Shown in pieces: positions 35,858 to 45,230 of a DNA stretch of 64,000 nt (the stretch's first letter is position 1; the number at the start of each line of letters is the position of its first letter). The notes beneath the pieces are model-generated. The model was not told where the DNA came from. It saw only the letters and a program-made list of their open reading frames with translations, and made no database searches. The position numbers were made by a program, and so were the translations under genes. The stretch comes from Nostoc linckia NIES-25 (GTDB lineage Bacteria; Cyanobacteriota; Cyanobacteriia; Cyanobacteriales; Nostocaceae), in contig NZ_AP018222.1 in NCBI RefSeq assembly GCF_002368035.1, forward strand, positions 806,001 through 870,000, given 5' to 3'.

Positions 35858-35981
35858 CAATACGGTTCGGTTAAAGGGGAAAGGGAAAAGGGAAAAGGGT
35901 AATTTCAAACCTTTCCCCTTTTCCCTTTCCCCTTTTCCCGGCCCACATCAGAAATGAAAAATGCTTATCCGAACCGTATTG
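35858..35981. mobile_element. 124-bp MITE with 13-bp inverted repeats and 10-bp target duplication
   Basis: CAATACGGTTCGG at 35858-35870 and its exact complement at 35969-35981 form the ends. GGTGAGTATC occurs directly outside both ends (35848-35857 and 35982-35991). The interior is a pair of A/G-rich and C/T-rich complementary runs, so the whole element can fold as one hairpin. It lies 62 bp upstream of the sensor kinase ATG. Confidence 0.9.
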
Positions 35982-36052
35982 GGTGAGTATCTAGTCATCT
36001 TGGGAACTATATACAAGTAAATCCAAGTAACATTAACTTACAGTTCCCAGCA

Positions 36053-38239
36053 ATGAAGACTCGCCATTTTAGCAGAAACAAGGCGCTACCATTACAAATT
36101 GTTCTTGTTGTTCCTTTCGCGATCCAAATTTTTGCAGCGGTCAGTTTAGTGGGTTATTTGTCTTTTAAAAATGGACAAAGAGCGGTTAATAACCTAGCAG
36201 AACAGTTGATAGATCGTACTAGTGACGTGGTGAATGAACACCTCAAGTCTTATCTTTCAATTCCGCAAACCTTGAATCAGATTAACGCAGATGCTATCCG
36301 CAGGGGAATATTAGATGTGAGCGATCGCCAAACCCTTGGCAAGTATTTCTGGGATCAAATCCAAGCCTATGACCTGACTTATATTGGTATTGGACTAACA
36401 ACGGGTGAAGGAGTCGGCGCTGCTCGTTATGATGGCAAAACCATCACCATTGATGATTGGACTGCCAACCCTCCTAACAATGTCTCCACTTATGCTACTG
36501 AAGAACGAGGCGATCGAACTCAGGTAAATGCCCGCTGGGATTGGAAAAATTCTGAGCAATCTTGGTATACCGAACCAATAGCCGCCAATAAACCCATTTG
36601 GGCAAAGATTCTGGTAGAAAACTTTCCCACTGGCCCCTACATCGCTGCTTCTGCGAGTCGTCCAATCTATGATTCGCAAAATCGCTTGTTAGGAATGATT
36701 GCTTGTGATATTCATCTGCTCAAACTGGGCGATTTTTTACGCAGTTTGGATATTAGTCAGTCTGGACGGGTGTTTCTTTTAGAACGAGATGGCAGATTAA
36801 TCGCTACTTCGGGTACAGAAAAGCCTTTTACCTCAATTAACCAAAAGGCTCACAGATTAGGGGCGATGGACAGTACTGACCCAATAATACAGAACGTTGC
36901 TAAACACTTGCAAAGCTTTAATGGGTTTAAGTCCATCACCGAAGACACAAATTTTAAGCTGGAGTTACAAGGAAAAAGGTATTTTGTAGATGTTGTACCT
37001 TGGCGTGACGAGTATGGTTTGGATTGGCTGTTGGTGGTGAGTGTGCCAGAAAACGCGTTTATGGCACAAATCAACGCCAACACACAAATCACCATCGCCC
37101 TTTGTTTTGCCGCATTAATCGTTGCCTCGGTGATGGGCGTCTTTACCTCCCGTTGGATTGTACGCCCGATTCTGCGCCTCAATCGCGCAAGTAAGGCAAT
37201 GGCATCTGGCAATTTAGATCAGACAGTAGAAACTAGCCCCATTCAAGAACTGAATACTCTGTCTAACTCTTTTAATTACATGGCAGAACAACTGCATCAA
37301 TCATTTACTGCCTTAGAGAAAAGCAAGGAAGAACTGGAAGACAGGGTAGAAGAACGTACTGCTGAACTCAAAAATACATTAAAAGAATTACAACGCACTC
37401 AATCTCAAATTATTCAAACTGAAAAAATGTCTAGTCTGGGGCAACTAGTTGCTGGAGTCGCACACGAAATTAATAATCCAGTTAATTTTATTCATGGCAA
37501 CCTCAACCATTTACAAGAATATTCTCAGGATTTATTATCATTTATACAATTGTATCAACAGTACAATGCTAACCCTGCTCCAGAAATTCAAATTGCTCTC
37601 GAAAAAATGGATTTGGAGTTTTTGCAGGAAGACTTACCAAAAATTTTGTCTTCTATGAAAGTGGGCACCGATCGCATTCGTGAAATTGTACTGTCTCTGC
37701 GGAATTTCTCCCGCATGGACGAAGCCGAATTTAAAAGCGTCGATATTCATGAAGGCATCGACAGTACTTTGATGATTCTGCAACATCGCCTCAAAGGTAA
37801 ACCAGAACAACCTGAAATTCAGGTAATCAAAGACTACGGTAATTTACCTCCAGTAGAATGCTATGCCGGACAACTCAATCAGGTGTTTATGAATATTTTA
37901 GTGAATGCCATTGATGCCTTAGAAGAAAGTTATGCCAAGGGCAATCATCACCAAAGCAAGGAAAATTCTAGTCAAATTACAATTCGCACATCCGTCGTTA
38001 ATTCCACGTGGGTAAAAGTGGCGATCGCTGATAACGGAGTTGGTATTTCTCAAGAATTGCAGCAACGAATATTCGATCCCTTTTTCACCACTAAACCCGT
38101 TGGCAAAGGAACCGGAATGGGTATGTCCATTAGCTACCAAATTATTACAGAAAAACATGGCGGCAAGCTAGACTGCTTCTCAACTTTAGGAAAAGGAACT
38201 GAGTTTATCATTCAGATTCCTGTGCGCCGAAAACCTTAG
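36053..38239 (+). CDS. Membrane sensor histidine kinase (Cache-HAMP-HK)
   Basis: 728 residues. A membrane helix (about 15-37), a large extracytoplasmic Cache-type sensor (about 45-335), a second helix (about 338-358), HAMP (about 360-412) and a coiled coil. The kinase core (about 450-725) has the phosphoacceptor His in AGVAHEINNPVNF, the N box region VNAIDALE, DNGVGIS and GKGTGMGMSI. The ligand is unknown. No response regulator is adjacent, so it is an orphan kinase. Its C-terminal core is strikingly like that of the 2040-residue kinase. Confidence 0.93.
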   Translation: MKTRHFSRNKALPLQIVLVVPFAIQIFAAVSLVGYLSFKNGQRAVNNLAEQLIDRTSDVVNEHLKSYLSIPQTLNQINADAIRRGILDVSDRQTLGKYFWDQIQAYDLTYIGIGLTTGEGVGAARYDGKTITIDDWTANPPNNVSTYATEERGDRTQVNARWDWKNSEQSWYTEPIAANKPIWAKILVENFPTGPYIAASASRPIYDSQNRLLGMIACDIHLLKLGDFLRSLDISQSGRVFLLERDGRLIATSGTEKPFTSINQKAHRLGAMDSTDPIIQNVAKHLQSFNGFKSITEDTNFKLELQGKRYFVDVVPWRDEYGLDWLLVVSVPENAFMAQINANTQITIALCFAALIVASVMGVFTSRWIVRPILRLNRASKAMASGNLDQTVETSPIQELNTLSNSFNYMAEQLHQSFTALEKSKEELEDRVEERTAELKNTLKELQRTQSQIIQTEKMSSLGQLVAGVAHEINNPVNFIHGNLNHLQEYSQDLLSFIQLYQQYNANPAPEIQIALEKMDLEFLQEDLPKILSSMKVGTDRIREIVLSLRNFSRMDEAEFKSVDIHEGIDSTLMILQHRLKGKPEQPEIQVIKDYGNLPPVECYAGQLNQVFMNILVNAIDALEESYAKGNHHQSKENSSQITIRTSVVNSTWVKVAIADNGVGISQELQQRIFDPFFTTKPVGKGTGMGMSISYQIITEKHGGKLDCFSTLGKGTEFIIQIPVRRKP

Positions 38240-38793
38240 GAAAAAGGCAATAAACAATAAGCAACAGACTTACAAACCTTTTTATGTCAGCGTTTTACAG
38301 CAGTTTGCAAATAAATGACGTACACAACTGAAGAATTAAATATAGAAATTCTTCTTTTCCTTTTTACCTTCAAACCAGTAGACTTCTTGCATAAGTCGGG
38401 AAAAGGGGAAAAGGTTCTGTATTATACCCTTCCCCTTTAACCTTTACCCTTTTCCCCCAAGAGTGCAAAAACCAATGAAAGCAAGAGACTCCATGAGTTG
38501 CACGCACAAGGAACAATGAAAATATCTTGGTTTTCCCAGTCACCAGTCCCCAATCACCAATCTCCAGTCCCCAGTCCCTATTTTCAAGGCAGCTCTAGTG
38601 TGTAGCAAATTATATCGACCCAAAACTTTTCTACTTGCAAGCATCATGTTTTATATACAATCAAAATAAATTATCTCTGCTCAAGGGCTGAGTTTTCTGA
38701 AGAATTTAGTAAAAGTATTATTAATAATTTATCTCTTAAGAAAGAATAAACAACAAAGGATCGTAGCCAGAATTAGGTAGTTTAATCAACGAT
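38240..38793. other. Intergenic stretch with inverted G/A and C/T runs
   Basis: GGGAAAAGGGGAAAAGG (38398-38414) faces CCTTTACCCTTTTCCCC (38440-38457), a hairpin like the interior of the MITE at 35858. I see no gene. Confidence 0.5.
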
Positions 38794-38850
38794 TTGAAAA
38801 TAGTTGGTACTTTATCTGCCTCCGTTTGTGATGTGCGGAGGTCTTTTGCT

Positions 38851-41238
38851 ATGAACAAGCAGGCTGGGAAAATTTTCGATCGCCAGAAATCACAGGTATC
38901 AGCAGCAAGTTTTTTTGTATTTACTGCTGTGTCTACTCCCTTGACAATCTCTTTGATTGCTAGTCCAGTGTTGGCTCAGCCATCGACTGTTAATACTTCT
39001 TTTCCAGTTCCGCAATCTCTTCCTACTGGGACACAAGTGCGGATTAATGGTACAACTAGCATGGAAAAGATCGATCGGGCACTAGCGCAGCAGTTTCAAA
39101 CGAAATTTCCTAATACAAGTGTAACGACTGCATATGATGGAACAGATGCGTCTTTGAAAGCATTGTTAAATGAACAGATTGATTTGGCGGCAATTGGTCG
39201 TTCGTTAACAGAGTCGGAGAAAGCCCAAGGGCTTGCAAGTATTCCCATCACTCGGAATAAGATTGCGGTGATTGTCGGCAAGAACAATCCATATATCAAC
39301 AATCTGACTTCTGAGCAGTTTGCGAAAATCTTTCGGGGTGATGTTACTGACTGGTCACAGGTTGGGGGTTCTGCCCACAGAATTCGCTCGATCGATCGCC
39401 CAGAAAATAGTGACTTGCGGCAAGCACTTCAAAATTATCCCGTTTTTCAAAAAGCTCCTTTTAAAACAGGTACAAATGCAATCCAAGTTTCCACAGACAG
39501 CACAGAAGCGGTAGTTAAAGAATTGGGAACAGATGGTATTGGATATGCCATCGCCGATGGGGTAATCAATAATCCCAATGTGAAAATTCTTAGACTACAC
39601 AATGTTCTGCCCACCGATCCCCGTTATCCCTTCTCTCAACCTTTGGGATATGCCTACGACAAATTTAATCCAAGTCCTGCTGCCGCAGCATTTTTAGGCT
39701 TTGCTACTATCCCTGCTAATGGGCGAATTATTGAACAAGCCAGGGTGAAAAATGCAAACATTATTCCTGAAACAGCATCCACACCTACAGCCACAACTGC
39801 TCCCACTACTAGAGCTGTAACAGAACCCCAACGTCAATCTTCATGGTGGTGGTTACTGCTGATTCCATTATTAGGTGGATTGTTATGGTGGTTGCTAAGT
39901 CGGCGCAGCGATACTTCAACCCCGACTAGAGTTGCTACACCTGCTCTAGGAAGTGCCCAAGCCCCGGAAAATCGGATCGTCCTTACACCCCGAAATTGCA
40001 GAGATGTCTATGCTTACTGGGAAATTTCCAATCAAGTAAAACAAGACTTGCAACGCCAAGATGGACGTGGTTTGAAAGTGCGTCTTTATGATGTCACTGA
40101 TATTGACATAGATCGGCAAACGCCCCATAGCATGAAGGAATTTGATGTTGATGAACAAGCGCAAGATATTCACCTGGCGATCGCACAAGATAACCGTGAT
40201 TACCTTGTTGAGCTTGGTTGTTTGAGTAATAATAATCGCTGGTTAAATATCGCTCGTTCGGCTAAAGTGCGAGTTCCTGCTTGTGAACCCGTTGGCGCTA
40301 TCCCTACAGCAAATACTGGTGTTGCGGCTGCTTCTTTAGGGGACAATAACTTTGTAACCACAAAAGATGATAGTCGTGTAATTTTAGTACCTCGTAATTC
40401 CAGAGACATCTATGCCTATTGGGAAATTCCCGAAGCACGGAAGGCAGAACTGCAACGACTGGAGGGAAGAAAGTTGGCGCTTCGTGTTTATGACAGTACA
40501 GGCATTGATTTGGAACGACTAACTGCCCATAGTTTTCGGCAGTTTGAGTGTGATGAATCAACACAAGATTTACACATTCCCATTGTCCAAAGCGATCGCG
40601 ACTATGTGGCACAATTAGGCTATATTACTGCCAATGGACATTGGCTGAAACTGGCTGAGTCAGCACCGATAAAAGTTTCATCGACTCTTAGGCACGATGG
40701 TAGAGTCAGATCGTCAGGTGTGGCTACTAACTTGGCATTGGAACGAATTGATAATCCATCTAACGCAACTACCAACATCGCAAAAAATCTAGGAAATAGA
40801 GTTAGCGAAACAATTGCAGAAATCACACCTACCGTAGCAGGGCTGGGAACAACTGCTCAGTCATTCTTTGGCAGAAAACAAGACACAGCGATTCTAAATA
40901 GCGATTGCCGCATTATCTTAGTACCTCGCAACACGAGGGATGCTTATGCTTATTGGGAAATTGCAGACGAGTACAAAACAGCTGCACGAAGTCAAGGCGG
41001 ACGCAGATTTGTCCTACGAGTTCACGATGTGACGAATCTGGACATTGACCATCAATCGCCGCATATTACTCAAGAATATCCATGCGATGAATGCGAACAA
41101 GATAAACACGTTGCAATTCCAGCAAGCGATCGCGATTATCTTGCAGAAATAGGTTATTACACAGACGATGGCCGTTGGCTGAGTATTATTCGCTCGTTTT
41201 ACGTTCACATACCATCGAATAAGGTGTTGAGTATTTAA
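38851..41238 (+). CDS. PstS-like solute-binding domain fused to three DUF4912 domains
   Basis: I chose the ATG at 38851, which has a GGAGG site 9 bp upstream, over the TTG at 38794. The 795-residue protein has a signal sequence, a phosphate-binding-protein-like domain (about 50-300; RINGTTSMEKIDRAL, FAKIFRGDVTDWSQVGG), a Thr-rich linker, a membrane helix (WWWLLLIPLLGGLLWWLL) and then three repeats of about 100 residues. Each repeat begins with a variant of LVPRNxRDxYAYWEI and contains SDRDYxAxLGY. Three WEI repeats after a membrane helix suggest sensing outside and binding inside. The function of DUF4912 is unknown. Confidence 0.85.
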   Translation: MNKQAGKIFDRQKSQVSAASFFVFTAVSTPLTISLIASPVLAQPSTVNTSFPVPQSLPTGTQVRINGTTSMEKIDRALAQQFQTKFPNTSVTTAYDGTDASLKALLNEQIDLAAIGRSLTESEKAQGLASIPITRNKIAVIVGKNNPYINNLTSEQFAKIFRGDVTDWSQVGGSAHRIRSIDRPENSDLRQALQNYPVFQKAPFKTGTNAIQVSTDSTEAVVKELGTDGIGYAIADGVINNPNVKILRLHNVLPTDPRYPFSQPLGYAYDKFNPSPAAAAFLGFATIPANGRIIEQARVKNANIIPETASTPTATTAPTTRAVTEPQRQSSWWWLLLIPLLGGLLWWLLSRRSDTSTPTRVATPALGSAQAPENRIVLTPRNCRDVYAYWEISNQVKQDLQRQDGRGLKVRLYDVTDIDIDRQTPHSMKEFDVDEQAQDIHLAIAQDNRDYLVELGCLSNNNRWLNIARSAKVRVPACEPVGAIPTANTGVAAASLGDNNFVTTKDDSRVILVPRNSRDIYAYWEIPEARKAELQRLEGRKLALRVYDSTGIDLERLTAHSFRQFECDESTQDLHIPIVQSDRDYVAQLGYITANGHWLKLAESAPIKVSSTLRHDGRVRSSGVATNLALERIDNPSNATTNIAKNLGNRVSETIAEITPTVAGLGTTAQSFFGRKQDTAILNSDCRIILVPRNTRDAYAYWEIADEYKTAARSQGGRRFVLRVHDVTNLDIDHQSPHITQEYPCDECEQDKHVAIPASDRDYLAEIGYYTDDGRWLSIIRSFYVHIPSNKVLSI

Positions 41239-41256
41239 GTAAGAGAGGAATTAATC

Positions 41257-41778
41257 ATGGGACTTTTCTTTGAGGTTTTAAGTACAATTAATAATCCCAA
41301 TCAACGCGGAAATGTTGCTCAGCTAGAGTCGATTATTAACTCAGTTCAGCAAGTGGCGACTAGTCGAGGCATCCAACCATCTCAAATGCAAAATATTATG
41401 TCAGTTGTAGGCAATATGCTTCGTCCTGTACTGAGACATCAGCAGTCATTACCCGATGGGAATCAGTTACAAAATCTGATTAGTCAAGCTGCTAGTACTG
41501 ATAGCAGTGGAGTAGGAATGCAATCTTTACTGTCACCTCAGTTGCAGCAGCAAATTGTTCAAACAGTTTCTCAAACAACGGGAATCAGTCCTAATGTAAT
41601 TGAGGCTATTTTGCCCACAGTAACTTCGGCTGTACAAAGTTTGCTAAGTATGGGTTCTACTAACGGTGGCTCTCTAAATTCAAATTCTATTTTGAATACT
41701 TTTCTAGATAGCGATCGCGATGGTAGCACCGATCTAAGTGACGTTCTCAGATTTGGCGATCGTTTTGTTCATCCATAA
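41257..41778 (+). CDS. DUF937-like protein with EF-hand-like tail
   Basis: 173 residues starting 18 bp after the PBP-DUF4912 gene, so probably the same operon. It has Gln/Ser-rich helices with an ISPNVIEAILPTVTSAVQSLL helix typical of DUF937 proteins. The C-terminus (DSDRDGSTDLSDVL) has a Ca2+-loop-like acidic pattern. It is probably soluble. No biochemical role is established for the family. Confidence 0.7.
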   Translation: MGLFFEVLSTINNPNQRGNVAQLESIINSVQQVATSRGIQPSQMQNIMSVVGNMLRPVLRHQQSLPDGNQLQNLISQAASTDSSGVGMQSLLSPQLQQQIVQTVSQTTGISPNVIEAILPTVTSAVQSLLSMGSTNGGSLNSNSILNTFLDSDRDGSTDLSDVLRFGDRFVHP

Positions 41779-42036
41779 TACACACACATATAGGATTCCT
41801 GTGTGATTTTGTAAAAAGTTGCGTACATCTCAAGAGTAGCAACTTTGAAATTACACAGGAACTCATCCTGTTGACGGTTAACTGTCAACACGAAAAGATG
41901 TGCTGCGTTGCCCTCAGAAAATTTATCTATTGTGAAGTTATCTTGCTGATAATATAATACATGAAGTTTGGATGCTAGAGAGGTTATACAGTTGAACAAA
42001 TAGTGCAAAACAGTAGTTCTATTTGTTAACAAACCT

Positions 42037-42684
42037 ATGCAGATAAATCAGGCGATCGAAACCTACGATCGCGGCGCGGTGGATTATGACGCAATCATGA
42101 AGCGTTACTGGCACATTGAGCGCGAACCGCTAATTGCTTCCTTGCAGCTTCAACCAGGACAAACTGTACTGGATGCTGCGGTAGGAACGGGTCTTAATCT
42201 TCCAGCCTATCCTCAAGGGGTACATGTGGTTGGTATCGATCTTTCTCATAAGATGATGGATGAAGCACGTAAAAAAACTGTATCCGCAGACATCACCTTC
42301 AAGGTATCCGATCTCTGCAATCTTGATTTTCCCGATAATAGCTTTGATGCAGCAGCATCGGGATTTACACTATGTGTCGTTGACGATCCCGTCCGTGCTT
42401 TGGAAGAAATTTTAAGAGTTACCAAACCTGGCGCCTTGATTGCCATTCTTGATTATTGCAAATCGCAAGATCCAGAGATTGTAAAATGGCAAGAGTTAAT
42501 ATCTGATGGAGCTTCACAGCTAGGCTTCCCCACTGACAAAATCAAGTGGAATGCATTGATGGATTATGACGAATTGATTTACAACAGTAAGCTGACTATT
42601 GAAGTGCTGGTAGACAATCGCATTGAAAGTCCAAACCCGTTTTCGTGTGGTTGTCAATTACTGCTGAAAAATTCCAAAGCTTAA
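42037..42684 (+). CDS. Class I SAM-dependent methyltransferase
   Basis: 215 residues with motif I VLDAAVGTGLNLPAYP (about 45-60), GIDLSHKMMDEARKK for SAM binding, FPDNSFDAAASGFTLCVVDDP and a post-motif LRVTKPGALIAILDY. It resembles the UbiE/Methyltransf_11 group. The C-terminus has SPNPFSCGCQLLLKN. The substrate cannot be inferred. It is a single gene. Confidence 0.88.
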   Translation: MQINQAIETYDRGAVDYDAIMKRYWHIEREPLIASLQLQPGQTVLDAAVGTGLNLPAYPQGVHVVGIDLSHKMMDEARKKTVSADITFKVSDLCNLDFPDNSFDAAASGFTLCVVDDPVRALEEILRVTKPGALIAILDYCKSQDPEIVKWQELISDGASQLGFPTDKIKWNALMDYDELIYNSKLTIEVLVDNRIESPNPFSCGCQLLLKNSKA

Positions 42685-42975
42685 AAGCAACTTTATTGTA
42701 CCAAATACAAAATTTGGCAGTAGGGGGGTTGATAAAGATGAACAACCATTGACGAAGATCTCACCTAACCCGCCCCTACGACCTCTGGACAAGAAGAAAG
42801 CTTCTATTTGAGAAAAAGAATGAGAAATTTGGGTTTAACCCTGTTGCCTATTGCCTGTTTTCTGATATAGCGTTTTTCAGGTAAATGAAGTACATGGTTA
42901 TATGGGTAGGGGCGCCAAGCTTAGCGCCCCTACGATGATCTGTACCTCACCAAGTTGCAATCTGCTGTATCATCT

Positions 42976-43362
42976 CTATACCTGTAAAAGAATTCGTGCT
43001 GCAATACCAGTCACGTGATGAAGTGCATCTAGAAGTCTAGTTTCGTTTTCAGGTTTTTCTAATTCTTGATTCAACGAGCTAATACTTGCTTTTAGCTCTA
43101 ATTGCAGCCTTTCAATTTGACCAGCAATTTTTTCCAAAATAGCATTCTCTATCTTAGCTGTAGCTACAATTAAATCAGCTTTTGCTTGCACAAAAGATTT
43201 TGCTAAAGACGAGTTTGTTTCTGATGTGCAAATCAATATAACTTCTTCGAGTGAACCAAGCTTAAACTCAATATCTCTGAGTTCTAAAAGTAGTTCTTCC
43301 CTAAGAATATCAATTGTATTTAGGCGTTCGGGAATAAAAGTAGACATTTTTTCTATCCTCAA
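42976..43362 (-). CDS. Coiled-coil protein, 128 aa, paralogue of 43695-44078
   Basis: An all-helical charged protein. It shares with the gene at 43695 a start like RLNTIDILREELLLEL, a central LEKIAGQIERL region, an LNQELEKPEN turn and a hydrophobic end VTGIAARILLQV. These features suggest a duplicated family that may associate with a membrane through its C-terminus. It is on the same strand as its paralogue and the lipoprotein gene, separated from them by a small inverted-repeat element. The family is not recognised. Confidence 0.6.
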   Translation of the reverse strand: MRIEKMSTFIPERLNTIDILREELLLELRDIEFKLGSLEEVILICTSETNSSLAKSFVQAKADLIVATAKIENAILEKIAGQIERLQLELKASISSLNQELEKPENETRLLDALHHVTGIAARILLQV

Positions 43363-43500
43363 AATTTACAGTTATCAATGCTCAAACTTAAGCGTCGATC
43401 CGCCTTTAATTGGCAGTATTTTTTTGGCAAATCAGCCTACGCTACGCCAAAAGACTATAAGTTAGGGCTACATAAACTACATCTGCCTATCTAGATTTCT

Positions 43501-43655
43501 ATTTAACGTGAATTCGATGTAAAGGATTTTGACCTCACCCTCAGTCTCTCTCCTTCAAGGAGAGGGGGGCAAAAAGCCTAATTTCTCGTTACTCTTCCCT
43601 CTCCTCGCACGAGAGGGAAGCTGGGTGGGTGAAATCTGTCGAATTCACGTTAAAT
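43501..43655. mobile_element. MITE-like element with perfect 17-bp inverted repeats
   Basis: ATTTAACGTGAATTCGA at 43501-43517 and its exact complement at 43639-43655 bound 155 bp. The interior contains CTCTCTCCTTCAAGGAGAGG and a second CCCTCTCCT...AGAGGGAAG palindrome. A target duplication is not evident. It separates the two paralogous coiled-coil genes. Confidence 0.85.
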
Positions 43656-43694
43656 TAAACTTGTAAAGTAAATTATTCACTCCACAAAGTGTTT

Positions 43695-44078
43695 TTATCT
43701 AGCTAAAAGAACGATTCTTGAGATGATACCGATTACACGCTCTATAGTTTGCAAAATTGTAACGGTATTTTCTAATTTTTCTAGCTCTTTTTTTAAGTCA
43801 CTAATGCCTAATTCTAAATCTCCATTATATTTTTCAAGCTGTTTTGCAATGCTTGATATTAATGCATCTTGTAGTTTTCGTCTGCAAAGAATATACTCTT
43901 TTCTCTCTTCGAGGTATTTATTCCATTTTTCTTCATCTTTATCAATCTTAAATTCTGCTTTGAATTTTAAGAACGTTCTAGTAGACTCTAAATTTTCTCC
44001 TGTTTCTTTTAATTCCTTGAGCCGTTGTTCTCTAATTTGATCGATGTTATTTAGACGATTAATAATGATGCTTGTCAT
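43695..44078 (-). CDS. Coiled-coil protein, 127 aa
   Basis: An all-helical, Lys/Glu-rich protein with a long predicted coiled coil (about 10-100) and a hydrophobic C-terminal end (VIGIISRIVLLAR). It shares pattern and length with the protein encoded at 42976-43362. It starts 2 bp after the lipoprotein gene stops, so the two are translationally linked. No known domain is recognised. Confidence 0.65.
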   Translation of the reverse strand: MTSIIINRLNNIDQIREQRLKELKETGENLESTRTFLKFKAEFKIDKDEEKWNKYLEERKEYILCRRKLQDALISSIAKQLEKYNGDLELGISDLKKELEKLENTVTILQTIERVIGIISRIVLLAR

Positions 44079-44080
44079 AC

Positions 44081-44956
44081 TTACTCCTTGGTTTTTAATT
44101 TTTCAATTACAGATAAAAGATTTTCAATGTCCGTTAATAATGCGTTAATTCGTCCACTACTAGACTGACCCTCTACAAAATCTTGAAATATGTTTTGAAA
44201 ATCTCCCAGTGCTTGGCTTGCAGTTTCAAGTTCTGCGGCAGTCACTTCTTGAGTTAACAGCTCTCTGCGAGTCGCGATCCATGCATCTTCATCAGCGATC
44301 GGCGTCTGTTCGAGGAACGGGTTAATAACAAGTCTTAGTTCTTGTCTATCTTGAATTCCCTTTAATTCACCTTTAATTTGAGTACTTAGGGCATTGAGTA
44401 ACTCCTGCTGTGTCTTTAATTCAAGCATAATAGTCTGATTGCGTTTTTCCAGTTCTTCTTTAAGAGCGCCCCGAATCTTAGAACTGACGATTAGTTTTCC
44501 GATACCTTGAAAGACCTCTTTATTTTTAATTAAGTTGCTTGTTCGTAAAGTCTTACCTATTGTATTTAAGTTATCTACTACCCCTCCAATAGCAGTTTGC
44601 GTTCGTTCAGGAGCATCAGATCCAGCTAAGTCCTGTAGTAATTTAAAGTACTTACTCAGCAGACTGTTGTGCTTTTTGAGCCGATTAATTAAATCAATTC
44701 TATTTCTATCTGAATCTGAAAAATCATTGTAATCATCAGATGTTTGATTATTTTCTCTATCTTGCAATAAAAGTTCTTCAGAGCTTTCGTCGATTCGAGT
44801 TTCAACAGCTAGATCTAATAGCTGGTTAAGAGCATTATAGTAATTAGTTCCTGCTTGTGCTAGTTTTTTATATTCGTCAGTGGAGCGACAAGCACTCAAA
44901 GACGTTGTGGCTATTGCTATAGCAATTATTACTGGAAAGTGAACTTTATTTCTCAT
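44081..44956 (-). CDS. Lipoprotein with long helical domain
   Basis: 291 residues with a lipoprotein signal peptide: a basic N-terminus, a hydrophobic stretch and the lipobox LSAC, with the modified Cys at residue 23. The mature part is helical and charged, with Gln/Glu-rich coiled-coil segments and a conserved-looking TPIADEDAWIATRRELL segment. It heads a compact unit with the 127-residue coiled-coil gene (2-bp gap) and, further on, its paralogue. A surface-attached lipoprotein working with small cytoplasmic coiled-coil partners is an inference. Confidence 0.75.
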   Translation of the reverse strand: MRNKVHFPVIIAIAIATTSLSACRSTDEYKKLAQAGTNYYNALNQLLDLAVETRIDESSEELLLQDRENNQTSDDYNDFSDSDRNRIDLINRLKKHNSLLSKYFKLLQDLAGSDAPERTQTAIGGVVDNLNTIGKTLRTSNLIKNKEVFQGIGKLIVSSKIRGALKEELEKRNQTIMLELKTQQELLNALSTQIKGELKGIQDRQELRLVINPFLEQTPIADEDAWIATRRELLTQEVTAAELETASQALGDFQNIFQDFVEGQSSSGRINALLTDIENLLSVIEKLKTKE

Positions 44957-45130
44957 CTGCTTGTTTCAATTTTGCCCAAATATAACCCAAGAAAATGTAG
45001 TTTTTGATTGAACAATCGTAAAATTTATTAGGTCACTAATCTCTGAAATTCAGCAAATGTCTGATCCACACTCTAAATGTGCATTTGACAAGGTACTTTG
45101 TTAAGGGTTTTCCAATAAATGTCCTGAGAT

Positions 45131-45217
45131 TCAGCTTAATGAAACTCCATAACTTAGATAAACGAGAACCATTATTGATACCGCTCCACTGATAACAACG
45201 GCAAGCTTTTTGGGCAT
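45131..45217 (-). CDS. Candidate 28-residue single-helix membrane peptide
   Basis: ATG at 45217 follows a GTGAGGA ribosome-like site. The peptide begins MPKKLAVV, continues as one 20-residue hydrophobic helix and ends in TGA at 45131. The Lys pair before the helix fits inside-positive topology. A larger frame on the same strand (45036-45230) has a composition unlike a protein and I reject it. Expression would be needed to prove the peptide. Confidence 0.35.
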   Translation of the reverse strand: MPKKLAVVISGAVSIMVLVYLSYGVSLS

Positions 45218-45230
45218 TAATTTTCCTCAC

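Noticed and set aside
45036..45230. 64-codon minus-strand frame
   Set aside because: Composition is unlike a protein; the 28-codon frame in another register is a better candidate.
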